A stretch of 35,865 nt of DNA from Methanolobus sp. GTDB lineage: Archaea; Halobacteriota; Methanosarcinia; Methanosarcinales; Methanosarcinaceae. Made by a program: the position numbers and the translations under genes. The stretch covers positions 1 through 35,865 of the forward strand of contig JAASSR010000011.1 in the NCBI GenBank assembly GCA_021767785.1. The letters run 5' to 3'. Below the pieces are notes generated by a model. It was not told where the DNA came from, searched no databases, and was given only the letters and a program-made list of their open reading frames with translations. This document shows positions 23,351-29,323 of this stretch, piece by piece (position 1 is the stretch's first letter; each line of letters starts with the position of its first letter).

Positions 23351-25950
23351 TGATAGGCCCCCACAGCTTCTATGTGTGAATAAGAATCAGATCCAGCAGG
23401 TATCTTTGCGTGTCGCCTTATGGAACTTGTAACCCCTTCTACGTCGTTGTAGTTTTTCTTTTTGCAGTATTCCATCGCGATTGGAACCACATCATCTCTG
23501 GATATTGACTTTCTTTTAATTCTCTCCCAATCATGGCAGAACTGCAAAATGTCAAGTAAACGGTCCTTATCCAAAGTATGTGTTTTTAGTTCGTTTCGTC
23601 TGTTTAGTTGGTTTAGTTGATTTAGTTTGTTTAGTTGTTTAGTTTGTAAAACATTAACCTCATCTCGCGCTCTAGAAGAATTATCTTCTTCTATTTTAGT
23701 TAATTTAGTTAGGTTTTCTGTACTCTCAACTAAACTACTAACGGAACTAAAGTTACTAAACGAACTAACTTTATCCAAAACTGCGTTTATATCATTGGTA
23801 TCCAGCAGAATATATGTAACTGCTTTCTTACCCTTCTCTTTGACGACCTTGATAACTTCAGATTCTATCAAGGTCTCTATACACTCGTCAAAATCTTTCT
23901 TTTTCAGATTGGTGTTTTGTAGCAGTTTCGATCTTCTGGCCTTTCCACCGAGGTTCCTCAAGGATGCTATCACTCTTTCGACTTGGTTACTTTTGATATC
24001 CATCTGAAGCCTATTAATTACATCAAAGAGGCTAGGTAAAAAGAACGAAACAACCATGTGGAAAGCAGTTTTAATGCTATCAACTGTAATACAGAAACTT
24101 GGTTCTTTTTTCCCGAGCTCAAGCAACATTGCTATTTTGAGAATATGTATCTGATTACGACCTATTGCTGCATTGAGCATTTCGTTGTCCTGATCCTCAC
24201 ATACTTCTTCAAGCCCTCGTAACATTTTGTTGTAAAGCGCCATCGCTTCGGGTGTGGCAGAGAATTTTGAGCTGTTAAGATTCTGTATAGTACTCCTCAA
24301 CCGCTTGATTGTGGTCATTACTTCCGCCCAGGCTTCGATATCTTCCTTCTCCTCGAGCTCCAAATCCATTCTTTCCTTTTTGTATCTTGGACTACAAAAA
24401 AGAAATCTGAATCCATAACCACACAAGAAATCCATGAGGGTCATTATCATTGCGTAGTTATCCGGTGTTGTAGCATAGAAGTGCGTTACATAAGGATCTT
24501 TGACTTCGAATACCCGTGGCTTTTTAGATTTCCCAGATGCTAGCGTTTTCTTGTAACCCTGTCCATCATAAATTGCGCACTCGGCCTCGAAAATTCCCTC
24601 ATTGTACTGTTTATGCATCTTTGCAAGTAGTCCCGCTGCCTCGTCTCTGACAAAATGTTGTATGGGGTTTTCAGCTAAACTTTCGAGATACCCTTCGAGG
24701 CTATGATCGTCATTGTAAAGTGTCACGTCTGCTATTGATTCGTATATCTTCTTTGCTTTGTTCACAGCGGTTGTTTTTCTGCTGGTAGTGGACTTTCCCA
24801 GACAGTTAATCCAAAGGTTTGGATACACTGTTTCTTGTTTTAGCTTTAAGCAGAGGTTACCCTCTACGCACGCAGAAAGAAGCCACAGTGCACCGCATAC
24901 TTGATACTCATAGAAAGCATCTGTAACGGAAGAAGTCCAGCGCGTATATTTGCTGATAAAATGATCATCTGGTAAAGTTAAGTTGAGTTTTAATGTTTGT
25001 TCTTTCTCGACAAGTGCATCTAATTCCGCTGTGCTGATTTCATCTATTCCGTCTTCGTTGGTCATTGGCTCGTTTTTTTTGCTTGGTGGGACGTACCATT
25101 CAGTCAAACCATTTATGGCATTCTGGATTGTGCCCACAAGATATGTTGGGTGAGTATCCCACTTACTACGAACCAACCCGGAACTCCTCATCATTCTCTT
25201 AATCTGGGCTTCATCTTGGGTGTAAAAAGCAATGTAGTTTGCAAGAGCCTGGTCTGCCTCGCTGTTTGAAGGATATCCGGATATGGATCCATTCCACAAA
25301 GATTCGAACTTGTCCGCAATTGCTGATCCCATCAAAAGGGAAAGGATCTTCTTGTCTTCCATGGAGCAACTTTCAACACCATCTTTCTGTGAGTTTTTCA
25401 CTTCTTTTGGTGGGTCTATCTTGTCGTATACTGCCTTGATCGCTTCAGGAGGTGACTGGTTTATGGTGATGGGTGTTCCTTCAATGTGGTTCCCGGTCAT
25501 CACAAAGAACCTTTTTTCTGTGTACATTTCATAATTGCCACGTTTGGATTTGGGTCCGGGTTTTACTCCCCTGCAGATAGAATGTGCACCTTCTCCGCTC
25601 TGCGATACTTCAGCATAGCTTTCGAATCCATTGATTTCCTCTAGTGTTCCCTCGTCCCATTCTCCTGTTTCGGGATCCCTGAGATTATCCCAATCAACTC
25701 CCATAAACGGGTCGTAATAAGAAAAAACAAAACCGATGCCATTGAATGCCCCTGTTTCAAGAGCATTTATGCAGGCTTTAAAGCTGTTCCATGTCTTGGG
25801 ATTAGTTGTATCAGCTTCTGTTCCATTGACGGTGTATGGTACCTTTCTTGGCTTCTTATCCCCTTTCTTTTGGATCAACTTCCACATGACCCACTGGTCA
25901 AGCTCTTTAAGTTCTGTGGGTATGTTTTCAGCGTTTATGAGGGCGGTCAT
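23347..25950 (-). CDS. PrimPol-helicase-like replication protein (NrS-1-type / DUF3987-like)
   Basis: 867 residues. The N-terminal 190 residues match the archaeo-eukaryotic primase-polymerase pattern: GIGFVF then GVDWDN (Asp86, Asp88), SGEGAHSICRG (His123) and RFFVMTGNHI. A P-loop of the form GKSTTSRKT near 383-391 opens a DUF3987-like ATPase domain that includes YATTPDNYAMIMTLMDF. A winged-helix follows near 675-735. A low-complexity linker (about 750-800) precedes a C-terminal helical region. It probably primes and unwinds element DNA during autonomous replication. Its gene overlaps both neighbours by 4 nt. Confidence 0.82.
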   Translation of the reverse strand: MTALINAENIPTELKELDQWVMWKLIQKKGDKKPRKVPYTVNGTEADTTNPKTWNSFKACINALETGAFNGIGFVFSYYDPFMGVDWDNLRDPETGEWDEGTLEEINGFESYAEVSQSGEGAHSICRGVKPGPKSKRGNYEMYTEKRFFVMTGNHIEGTPITINQSPPEAIKAVYDKIDPPKEVKNSQKDGVESCSMEDKKILSLLMGSAIADKFESLWNGSISGYPSNSEADQALANYIAFYTQDEAQIKRMMRSSGLVRSKWDTHPTYLVGTIQNAINGLTEWYVPPSKKNEPMTNEDGIDEISTAELDALVEKEQTLKLNLTLPDDHFISKYTRWTSSVTDAFYEYQVCGALWLLSACVEGNLCLKLKQETVYPNLWINCLGKSTTSRKTTAVNKAKKIYESIADVTLYNDDHSLEGYLESLAENPIQHFVRDEAAGLLAKMHKQYNEGIFEAECAIYDGQGYKKTLASGKSKKPRVFEVKDPYVTHFYATTPDNYAMIMTLMDFLCGYGFRFLFCSPRYKKERMDLELEEKEDIEAWAEVMTTIKRLRSTIQNLNSSKFSATPEAMALYNKMLRGLEEVCEDQDNEMLNAAIGRNQIHILKIAMLLELGKKEPSFCITVDSIKTAFHMVVSFFLPSLFDVINRLQMDIKSNQVERVIASLRNLGGKARRSKLLQNTNLKKKDFDECIETLIESEVIKVVKEKGKKAVTYILLDTNDINAVLDKVSSFSNFSSVSSLVESTENLTKLTKIEEDNSSRARDEVNVLQTKQLNKLNQLNQLNRRNELKTHTLDKDRLLDILQFCHDWERIKRKSISRDDVVPIAMEYCKKKNYNDVEGVTSSIRRHAKIPAGSDSYSHIEAVGAYQ

Positions 25951-26162
25951 TCACTCTCACTCTCCTCCACAATTGCCCGCGCAACATCAACAAATAATTT
26001 TAAGGTCGGGTTTGTCTCCTTGACCAAATTGTAACAGTCGTCACTCATCTCTGCATAGTAACGAACTAAAGGATGCTCACGTAACGTCTTTAAATCGTCA
26101 CCTTCGCCATTAAAAGAACAAGTTTGACTATCAGGGTTAGAATTATAAGTAATAGAAGCCAT
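25947..26162 (-). CDS. Hypothetical acidic protein (71 aa)
   Basis: No family recognised. It starts MASITYNSNPDSQTCSFNGE, has a helical second half (LKLFVDVARAIVEESESE) and is acidic overall. It is translationally coupled to the PrimPol gene (ATGA). AAGGAGGTCT lies about a dozen bases upstream of the ATG. It could be a PrimPol partner, but nothing in the sequence shows this. Confidence 0.6.
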   Translation of the reverse strand: MASITYNSNPDSQTCSFNGEGDDLKTLREHPLVRYYAEMSDDCYNLVKETNPTLKLFVDVARAIVEESESE

Positions 26163-26480
26163 TATTTAATTAGACCTCCTTGAAGGTTCCTGTTCAAAAA
26201 ACTGTTCTTTTCGGGGCACTTTGCCCCGCCTTCCACATTCAATGTGTTTTCAGATTTTTGCATGTATTGCTCCTGAAAAACAAGCCACAAAACTCAAAAA
26301 AGTAAACAAAAATCTTATATCTCAATTCAACATATTCTTTCTTGATGTGAAGTTGATACTTCACGTGAAAAGAAAAGAAAGAAGTATTGAATGAGAAAAG
26401 ATGTGTTTTGAGTACTTCTCTTTGAGTCATGCCTCCGGCACTGGTACTGTCGGGGGTGTGACTTATTTTCCTGATTTTCT
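26163..26480. other. 318-bp non-coding stretch with three hairpins upstream of the replication genes
   Basis: No convincing gene. Hairpins: CGGGGC-acttt-GCCCCG (26212-26228), GTGAAGT-tgat-ACTTCAC (26347-26364) and a 9-bp stem with two G-T pairs (26432-26440/26448-26456) that is stable only as plus-strand RNA. The remaining sequence is A-rich. It is a candidate origin or regulatory leader. Confidence 0.45.
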
Positions 26481-26615
26481 TTAAGCTTCTCCTTTGAAAT
26501 AGTTTTCAACCATTCTATCCGCTAAAGCCCACATTTTCACACCTGTGGCTTCAGATCCCCGTTTGATTCTATCGTGTGTAGATGCCTTTACCCGGAGATG
26601 TTTCCATTCTTGCAT
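26481..26615 (-). CDS. Small ribbon-helix-helix-like protein (44 aa)
   Basis: A 44-codon frame beginning MQEWKHLRVKASTHDRIKRG and continuing as EATGVKMWALADRMVENYFK. A beta strand with alternating basic residues followed by two helices is the MetJ/Arc pattern. AAGGAGG is ideally spaced before the ATG, and the shared promoter at 26660-26681 lies about 45 nt upstream. It is the first gene of the replication operon and may regulate it. Confidence 0.65.
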   Translation of the reverse strand: MQEWKHLRVKASTHDRIKRGSEATGVKMWALADRMVENYFKGEA

Positions 26616-26659
26616 TATCAAGTCCTCCTTATCGGATATTGTTATTTTTTATTTAAGAG

Positions 26660-26681
26660 TATTTAAAGGAATGTTGAAATT
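26660..26681 (-). promoter_or_regulatory. Shared element promoter, copy B (replication operon)
   Basis: Matches 20392-20413 at 21 of 22 positions. On the minus strand TTTCAACA leads to TTCCTTTAAATA. Both copies precede operons that begin with a small ribbon-helix-helix-like gene. Confidence 0.65.
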
Positions 26682-26746
26682 TTGTTAATTATTCTGTGCA
26701 TCAATAAGTAATATGTGTTGCCTTAACCGAGTGAAAGTAATAAACA

Positions 26747-26896
26747 TTAGACCTCCTTCTTCCTCCAGTTCCGTTTTGTGAAATCCACAGCCACGACTTC
26801 CAATTCATCCTCCGTGAACATACCTGCGGCTTCATCGTATGAGAGCTCATAAGGATCCTTGTCCCAGGGGAATCCCCGGGAAGTTTTCTTACACAT
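26747..26896 (-). CDS. Hypothetical microprotein (49 aa)
   Basis: A 49-codon frame beginning MCKKTSRGFPWDKDPYELSY and ending KRNWRKKEV, with an acidic middle and basic ends. No family recognised. Its ATG follows the stop of the zinc-ribbon gene at 26899 by two bases, and GGAG within that stop region serves as ribosome site, so it is part of the same operon. Confidence 0.55.
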   Translation of the reverse strand: MCKKTSRGFPWDKDPYELSYDEAAGMFTEDELEVVAVDFTKRNWRKKEV

Positions 26897-26898
26897 GG

Positions 26899-27060
26899 TT
26901 ACAGACTCCACACGTATTCTTCACTATATCCTGCATCCCTGGCAATCTGCCTGACCAATTCAGGATCGTTTGTGAGAACTCTGCCACATTCCGGACATAT
27001 GGTGTCAATATAGTTAGGTGCATTGAACTCATGACCGCAGGAACAGGCCCACATTACCAT
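26899..27060 (-). CDS. Zinc-ribbon microprotein (53 aa)
   Basis: A 53-codon frame. CSCGHEF and CPECGRVL, about 15 residues apart, form a typical two-knuckle zinc ribbon, followed by a helical tail (PELVRQIARDAGYSEEYVW). GGAGG lies seven bases before the ATG. It overlaps the end of the 38-codon gene by 32 nt in another frame. Such ribbons usually bind nucleic acid or protein partners; no specific role is known. Confidence 0.65.
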   Translation of the reverse strand: MVMWACSCGHEFNAPNYIDTICPECGRVLTNDPELVRQIARDAGYSEEYVWSL

Positions 27061-27145
27061 AATTTAGCCTCCTGTAGCAGCTTTTGCACTGACCACAACC
27101 AGGAAGAATGTGGCCACATATGGGGCAGCTTGGTTTCATTTTCAT
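27029..27145 (-). CDS. Zinc-ribbon microprotein (38 aa)
   Basis: A 38-codon frame starting MKMKPSCPICGHILPGCGQC and continuing KSCYRRL. Six Cys (CPIC, C, CKSC) within 17 residues suggest a compact metal knuckle. The ATG overlaps the stop of the 97-residue gene (ATGA). The last ten codons overlap the next gene and may be under little constraint. Confidence 0.5.
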   Translation of the reverse strand: MKMKPSCPICGHILPGCGQCKSCYRRLNYGNVGLFLRS

Positions 27146-27435
27146 GACATCACCTCCGACCATGGAACTTTATCCTCAACTGCCTTCACTATCTGCGGAC
27201 AATGTTCAACAGATATATTGAAAGCCTCCTTGAGAACAGCAGTTAATAAAGTCGGATCTCTAATCTTGACTCCACGCAGTTCCCGGGCAATCGCACTGGC
27301 AAACTCGTCCTCTGTAACAACATCAATGGCCTTGGCGTCCTCAAGACGAAACGGTCTTCCAGTGCATCGTGCTCTCACCGCGATGTCGGCGTACAATCTC
27401 TTTCCAGAATCAGGATCAGTGATACAGGTGTACAT
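27142..27435 (-). CDS. Hypothetical viral protein (97 aa)
   Basis: No family recognised. The N-terminal part (MYTCITDPDSGKRLYADIAV) is strand-rich and the remainder is helical. CAGGAGGATG precedes the ATG at good spacing. It lies in the zinc-ribbon microprotein operon, 31 bp after the first ribbon gene, and ends in an ATGA overlap. Confidence 0.65.
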   Translation of the reverse strand: MYTCITDPDSGKRLYADIAVRARCTGRPFRLEDAKAIDVVTEDEFASAIARELRGVKIRDPTLLTAVLKEAFNISVEHCPQIVKAVEDKVPWSEVMS

Positions 27436-27466
27436 TATTCATCCTCCTGTGTTTTATTGGCTGTAA

Positions 27467-27622
27467 TCATGCCTTAACCTCCACTGGTTTAAGCTCACTT
27501 TGTGGTATCTCAACAAGGGCCGGTTGCCTGCATTGTGTGCAAATCACTTGTAGCGTTTCTCGGTCTACACTTGGAAAGTAAATCACCTTTCCACATTCCA
27601 TACAAATCCATTTCTGATTCAT
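27467..27622 (-). CDS. Zinc-ribbon microprotein (51 aa)
   Basis: A 51-codon frame: MNQKWICMECGKVIYFPSVD, then ICTQCRQPALVEIP. CMEC and CTQC form a standard four-Cys zinc ribbon. GGAGG lies about seven bases ahead of the ATG. A TATA box (27667-27675) is upstream, so this gene opens the right-hand minus-strand operon. Confidence 0.65.
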   Translation of the reverse strand: MNQKWICMECGKVIYFPSVDRETLQVICTQCRQPALVEIPQSELKPVEVKA

Positions 27623-27666
27623 TCTTGGTTCCTCCATTGTGTGTGGAATCCCCGGAGGAACAAAGT

Positions 27667-27675
27667 TTTATAAAT
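27667..27675 (-). promoter_or_regulatory. TATA box of the zinc-ribbon operon
   Basis: ATTTATAAA on the minus strand, about 45-53 nt before the ATG at 27622, giving an estimated leader of about 22 nt that includes the ribosome site. Confidence 0.55.
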
Positions 27676-27763
27676 CCAGAAAAACAATATATGATTGCGA
27701 GTCATTGTTGGGTTTCTGGGTTTTGCTCCTGGGGGCCCATCTAATGTAAGATTCTTTTCTTTG

Positions 27764-27919
27764 TTACTGCTCCTTGTGTGGAGTGATCACTATGCTGTTT
27801 CCATCATCCGTTACATCCACGACCGTTCCTTTCTGCAGGCCGTACTTATCCCGAAGGTAAGCAGGGATGCAGAGGAATGTCCTGTTACTTTTTCCCTGAG
27901 ATAATTTTCGTTCTGTCAT
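27764..27919 (-). CDS. AbrB/SpoVT-like small regulator (51 aa)
   Basis: A 51-codon frame. The order FLCIPAYLRDKYGLQKGTVV then VTDDGNSIVITP is the swapped-hairpin AbrB pattern, as in SpoVT/MazE-type DNA-binding proteins. A TATA box (GTATAAATAAT, 27942-27952) lies about 25-30 nt ahead, so the mRNA is essentially leaderless. The palindrome GTCATGAC at 27933-27940 sits between the TATA box and the start codon. It is divergent from the ribbon-helix-helix gene, with a shared regulatory region of about 105 bp. Confidence 0.7.
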   Translation of the reverse strand: MTERKLSQGKSNRTFLCIPAYLRDKYGLQKGTVVDVTDDGNSIVITPHKEQ

Positions 27920-27932
27920 CGTTCATATGTAT

Positions 27933-27977
27933 GTCATGACATTATTTATACTTTTTTGTCAGCATGTTTGTCATGAC
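27933..27977. promoter_or_regulatory. Twin palindromic operators in the divergent regulator region
   Basis: GTCATGAC occurs at 27933-27940, inside the 12-bp perfect palindrome ATGTCATGACAT, and again at 27970-27977. The centres are 37 bp apart. One lies between TATA and start of the AbrB gene, the other just upstream of the TATA (27993-28004) of the RHH gene. A third copy is at the integrase start. Confidence 0.6.
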
Positions 27978-28025
27978 GAAAAGAAAGACGTGTATTATAT
28001 ATTACGTAATGACATAGGGGTGAAC

Positions 28026-28433
28026 ATGGAAAAAGAAAGATACACTTTCAGGTTGTCTCAGGAAACCATTGACAAACTTGATGAGCTCCAGGCAGAAGGA
28101 ATCATTAAAAACCGCACTGATGGCGTCATCAAAGCGATAGACAGGCTCTATGTAGAAGAGGACAACCGAGAAAATCCATTTTTAAGATTGCTTAGTAATA
28201 TTACACACACGTCCAGAATAAGCGACAGCTGGGAATTTCTAGATAAAGATGCAAGTGTTCTGATAATACACGATGAGTCAGGAGAGGAAGATCTCGTTAT
28301 GAAACTTGGTGACAACAGCGCGAAGGTTGTGCGCAATGTTGAAGGCAAGAGAATAGCTATAACTATTGAAAGTGAAGATGAAACTATTACAATATCACCA
28401 TCAGAATACGTACCGGAAGAAAAAAACAAGTAA
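28026..28433 (+). CDS. Ribbon-helix-helix regulator with C-terminal domain (135 aa)
   Basis: The N-terminus EKERYTFRLSQETIDKLDEL followed by KNRTDGVIKAIDRLYVE is an Arc/CopG-type ribbon-helix-helix domain. The remaining 85 residues are acidic and strand-rich (VLIIHDESGEEDLVMKLGD) and may be a sensing or oligomerisation domain. GGGGTGA precedes the ATG at 28026; a longer frame from upstream would run through the promoter and is not used. A TATA box lies at 27993-28004. As the only sizeable regulator on the rightward strand it is a good candidate for element repressor. Confidence 0.75.
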   Translation: MEKERYTFRLSQETIDKLDELQAEGIIKNRTDGVIKAIDRLYVEEDNRENPFLRLLSNITHTSRISDSWEFLDKDASVLIIHDESGEEDLVMKLGDNSAKVVRNVEGKRIAITIESEDETITISPSEYVPEEKNK

Positions 28434-28435
28434 TT

Positions 28436-28680
28436 TTATTTTGTGAACTCTATCTCAGGGCTTGGAATTCTCAGCAGTCAATTGCAGATGTACTTGGTAT
28501 CTCACAACAGTCTGTGAGTAACATGATAGACGGCGTTACAAAAAACGGAAATGTTGCCGAAATTGGTAACGACTTCGAGAAATTCCTTTACAACATCTGG
28601 AGAATCAAAGGCCTCGATCACAACACGAAACACTTCGGAGCATTTCCGTTACTGTTCATGAAAAACCTACTCTATCCCCA
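28436..28680 (+). pseudogene. Remnant of a ParB/HTH-linked DNA methyltransferase
   Basis: The frame here reads CELYLRAWNSQQSIADVLGI, then SQQSVSNMIDGVTKNG, then FLYNIWRIKGLDHNTKHFGA and FPLLFMKNLLY. The first part is a helix-turn-helix like those in ParB-type proteins. The last part matches the stretch (HFGxFPxxFMxNLLYYHT) that precedes the DPFxGxG SAM motif in site-specific DNA methyltransferases. There is no start codon before the HTH, since the frame runs into the end of the upstream gene in another frame. Similarity stops abruptly near 28676, before the SAM and catalytic motifs. It is an internal fragment left by deletion on both sides. Confidence 0.6.
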
Positions 28681-28716
28681 CCACTTTTTTATACTATGTA
28701 ATTGTCTCACCGCCCG

Positions 28717-28795
28717 GGTGTGTGATCCGAACATTGTTTGTACCAACCAACATCCAACCTCAACAGACATTTAGATTATAAAGAGGTCACACACC
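28717..28795. repeat. Widely spaced inverted repeat
   Basis: GGTGTGTGA (28717-28725) and TCACACACC (28787-28795) are exact inverses 61 bp apart. They lie between the methyltransferase remnant and the 42-codon gene. The rest of 28681-28840 shows only a TATA box (28812-28818). Confidence 0.5.
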
Positions 28796-28840
28796 TATTT
28801 CACAAGGAAATGTTTATACATATGCAGTACAAATACTAGC

Positions 28841-28969
28841 ATGATGCACAAATCAAAACAGCCACCAAGGCAAAAAAAGGCCACTTCCTTAAGCGCGGAA
28901 GATCAAAGAATCCTTGCTGACTCTCTGAGAGACAACAGGAGCTTACTACAGAAGCTTTCTAAGCTTTAA
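28841..28969 (+). CDS. Small basic protein convergent with Doc (42 aa)
   Basis: A 42-codon frame: MMHKSKQPPRQKKATSLSAE then DQRILADSLRDNRSLLQKLS. It has a basic disordered N-terminus and a helical C-terminus. The TATA-like TTTATACA (28812-28819) lies about 25 nt upstream, implying a leaderless mRNA. Its end overlaps the end of the doc gene by 11 bp. It is not a recognisable Phd, but its size and its place beside an antitoxin-less Doc make it an antitoxin candidate (inference). Confidence 0.45.
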   Translation: MMHKSKQPPRQKKATSLSAEDQRILADSLRDNRSLLQKLSKL

Positions 28970-29321
28970 CTATGTTTTCAGTTATCCATGCCTCTATTTC
29001 TTTGATATAAAGCGTGTAGCTGGCCACACGCAACAACAAATCAATAATCTCTTCTTCATCTGCTTTTATTATATAGCCGTGCCTTCTGAGAAGTAAATCC
29101 GCGACAACAAATCCGGTTCTTTTGTTTCCATCATAGAAAGGATGCATTGTAATTATGCCATGTAACAATACAGCTGCAGCCATAATCACATTGTTTTTTC
29201 TATTGGACTTGAAAACTATATGATCGAGTGATCCTATATTTAAGACACCTGGTGTCCCTCCACTGTCTGCTATAATCTCGTCGTGGATATCCCTTATATT
29301 TCCAGCAGTTACTTGATCCAT
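28959..29321 (-). CDS. doc: Fic/Doc family protein (Doc-like toxin)
   Basis: 120 residues, the usual Doc length. The N-terminal part AGNIRDIHDEIIADSGGTPG matches the Doc pattern, and HPFYDGNKRTGF is the Fic active-site motif (HPFxDGNKRT) with His, the acidic residue, Asn, Lys and Arg in place. Gly replaces the Ala seen in phage P1 Doc. Fic proteins transfer AMP, and Doc phosphorylates EF-Tu. The gene starts two bases after the integrase stop, so both are in one operon. No Phd-like gene precedes it. Confidence 0.85.
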   Translation of the reverse strand: MDQVTAGNIRDIHDEIIADSGGTPGVLNIGSLDHIVFKSNRKNNVIMAAAVLLHGIITMHPFYDGNKRTGFVVADLLLRRHGYIIKADEEEIIDLLLRVASYTLYIKEIEAWITENIVKA

Positions 29322-29323
29322 GT

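Noticed and set aside
23590-23650. TTTAGTT repeats as a repeat array
   Set aside because: They lie in frame within the PrimPol gene and encode its low-complexity linker.
26239-26509. Two overlapping minus-strand frames (63 and 60 codons)
   Set aside because: Composition is dominated by Phe/Lys/Ser from A-rich DNA, starts are poor (one is TTG inside the preceding gene), and both run through hairpins.
27927-28025. N-terminal extension of the ribbon-helix-helix protein (33 codons)
   Set aside because: It would translate the twin operators and TATA region. The ATG at 28026 has a good ribosome site and begins the domain.
28514-28774. 86-codon frame as an intact gene
   Set aside because: Its only start is a GTG within the helix-turn-helix, and similarity to methyltransferases ends half-way, so it is treated as part of a pseudogene.
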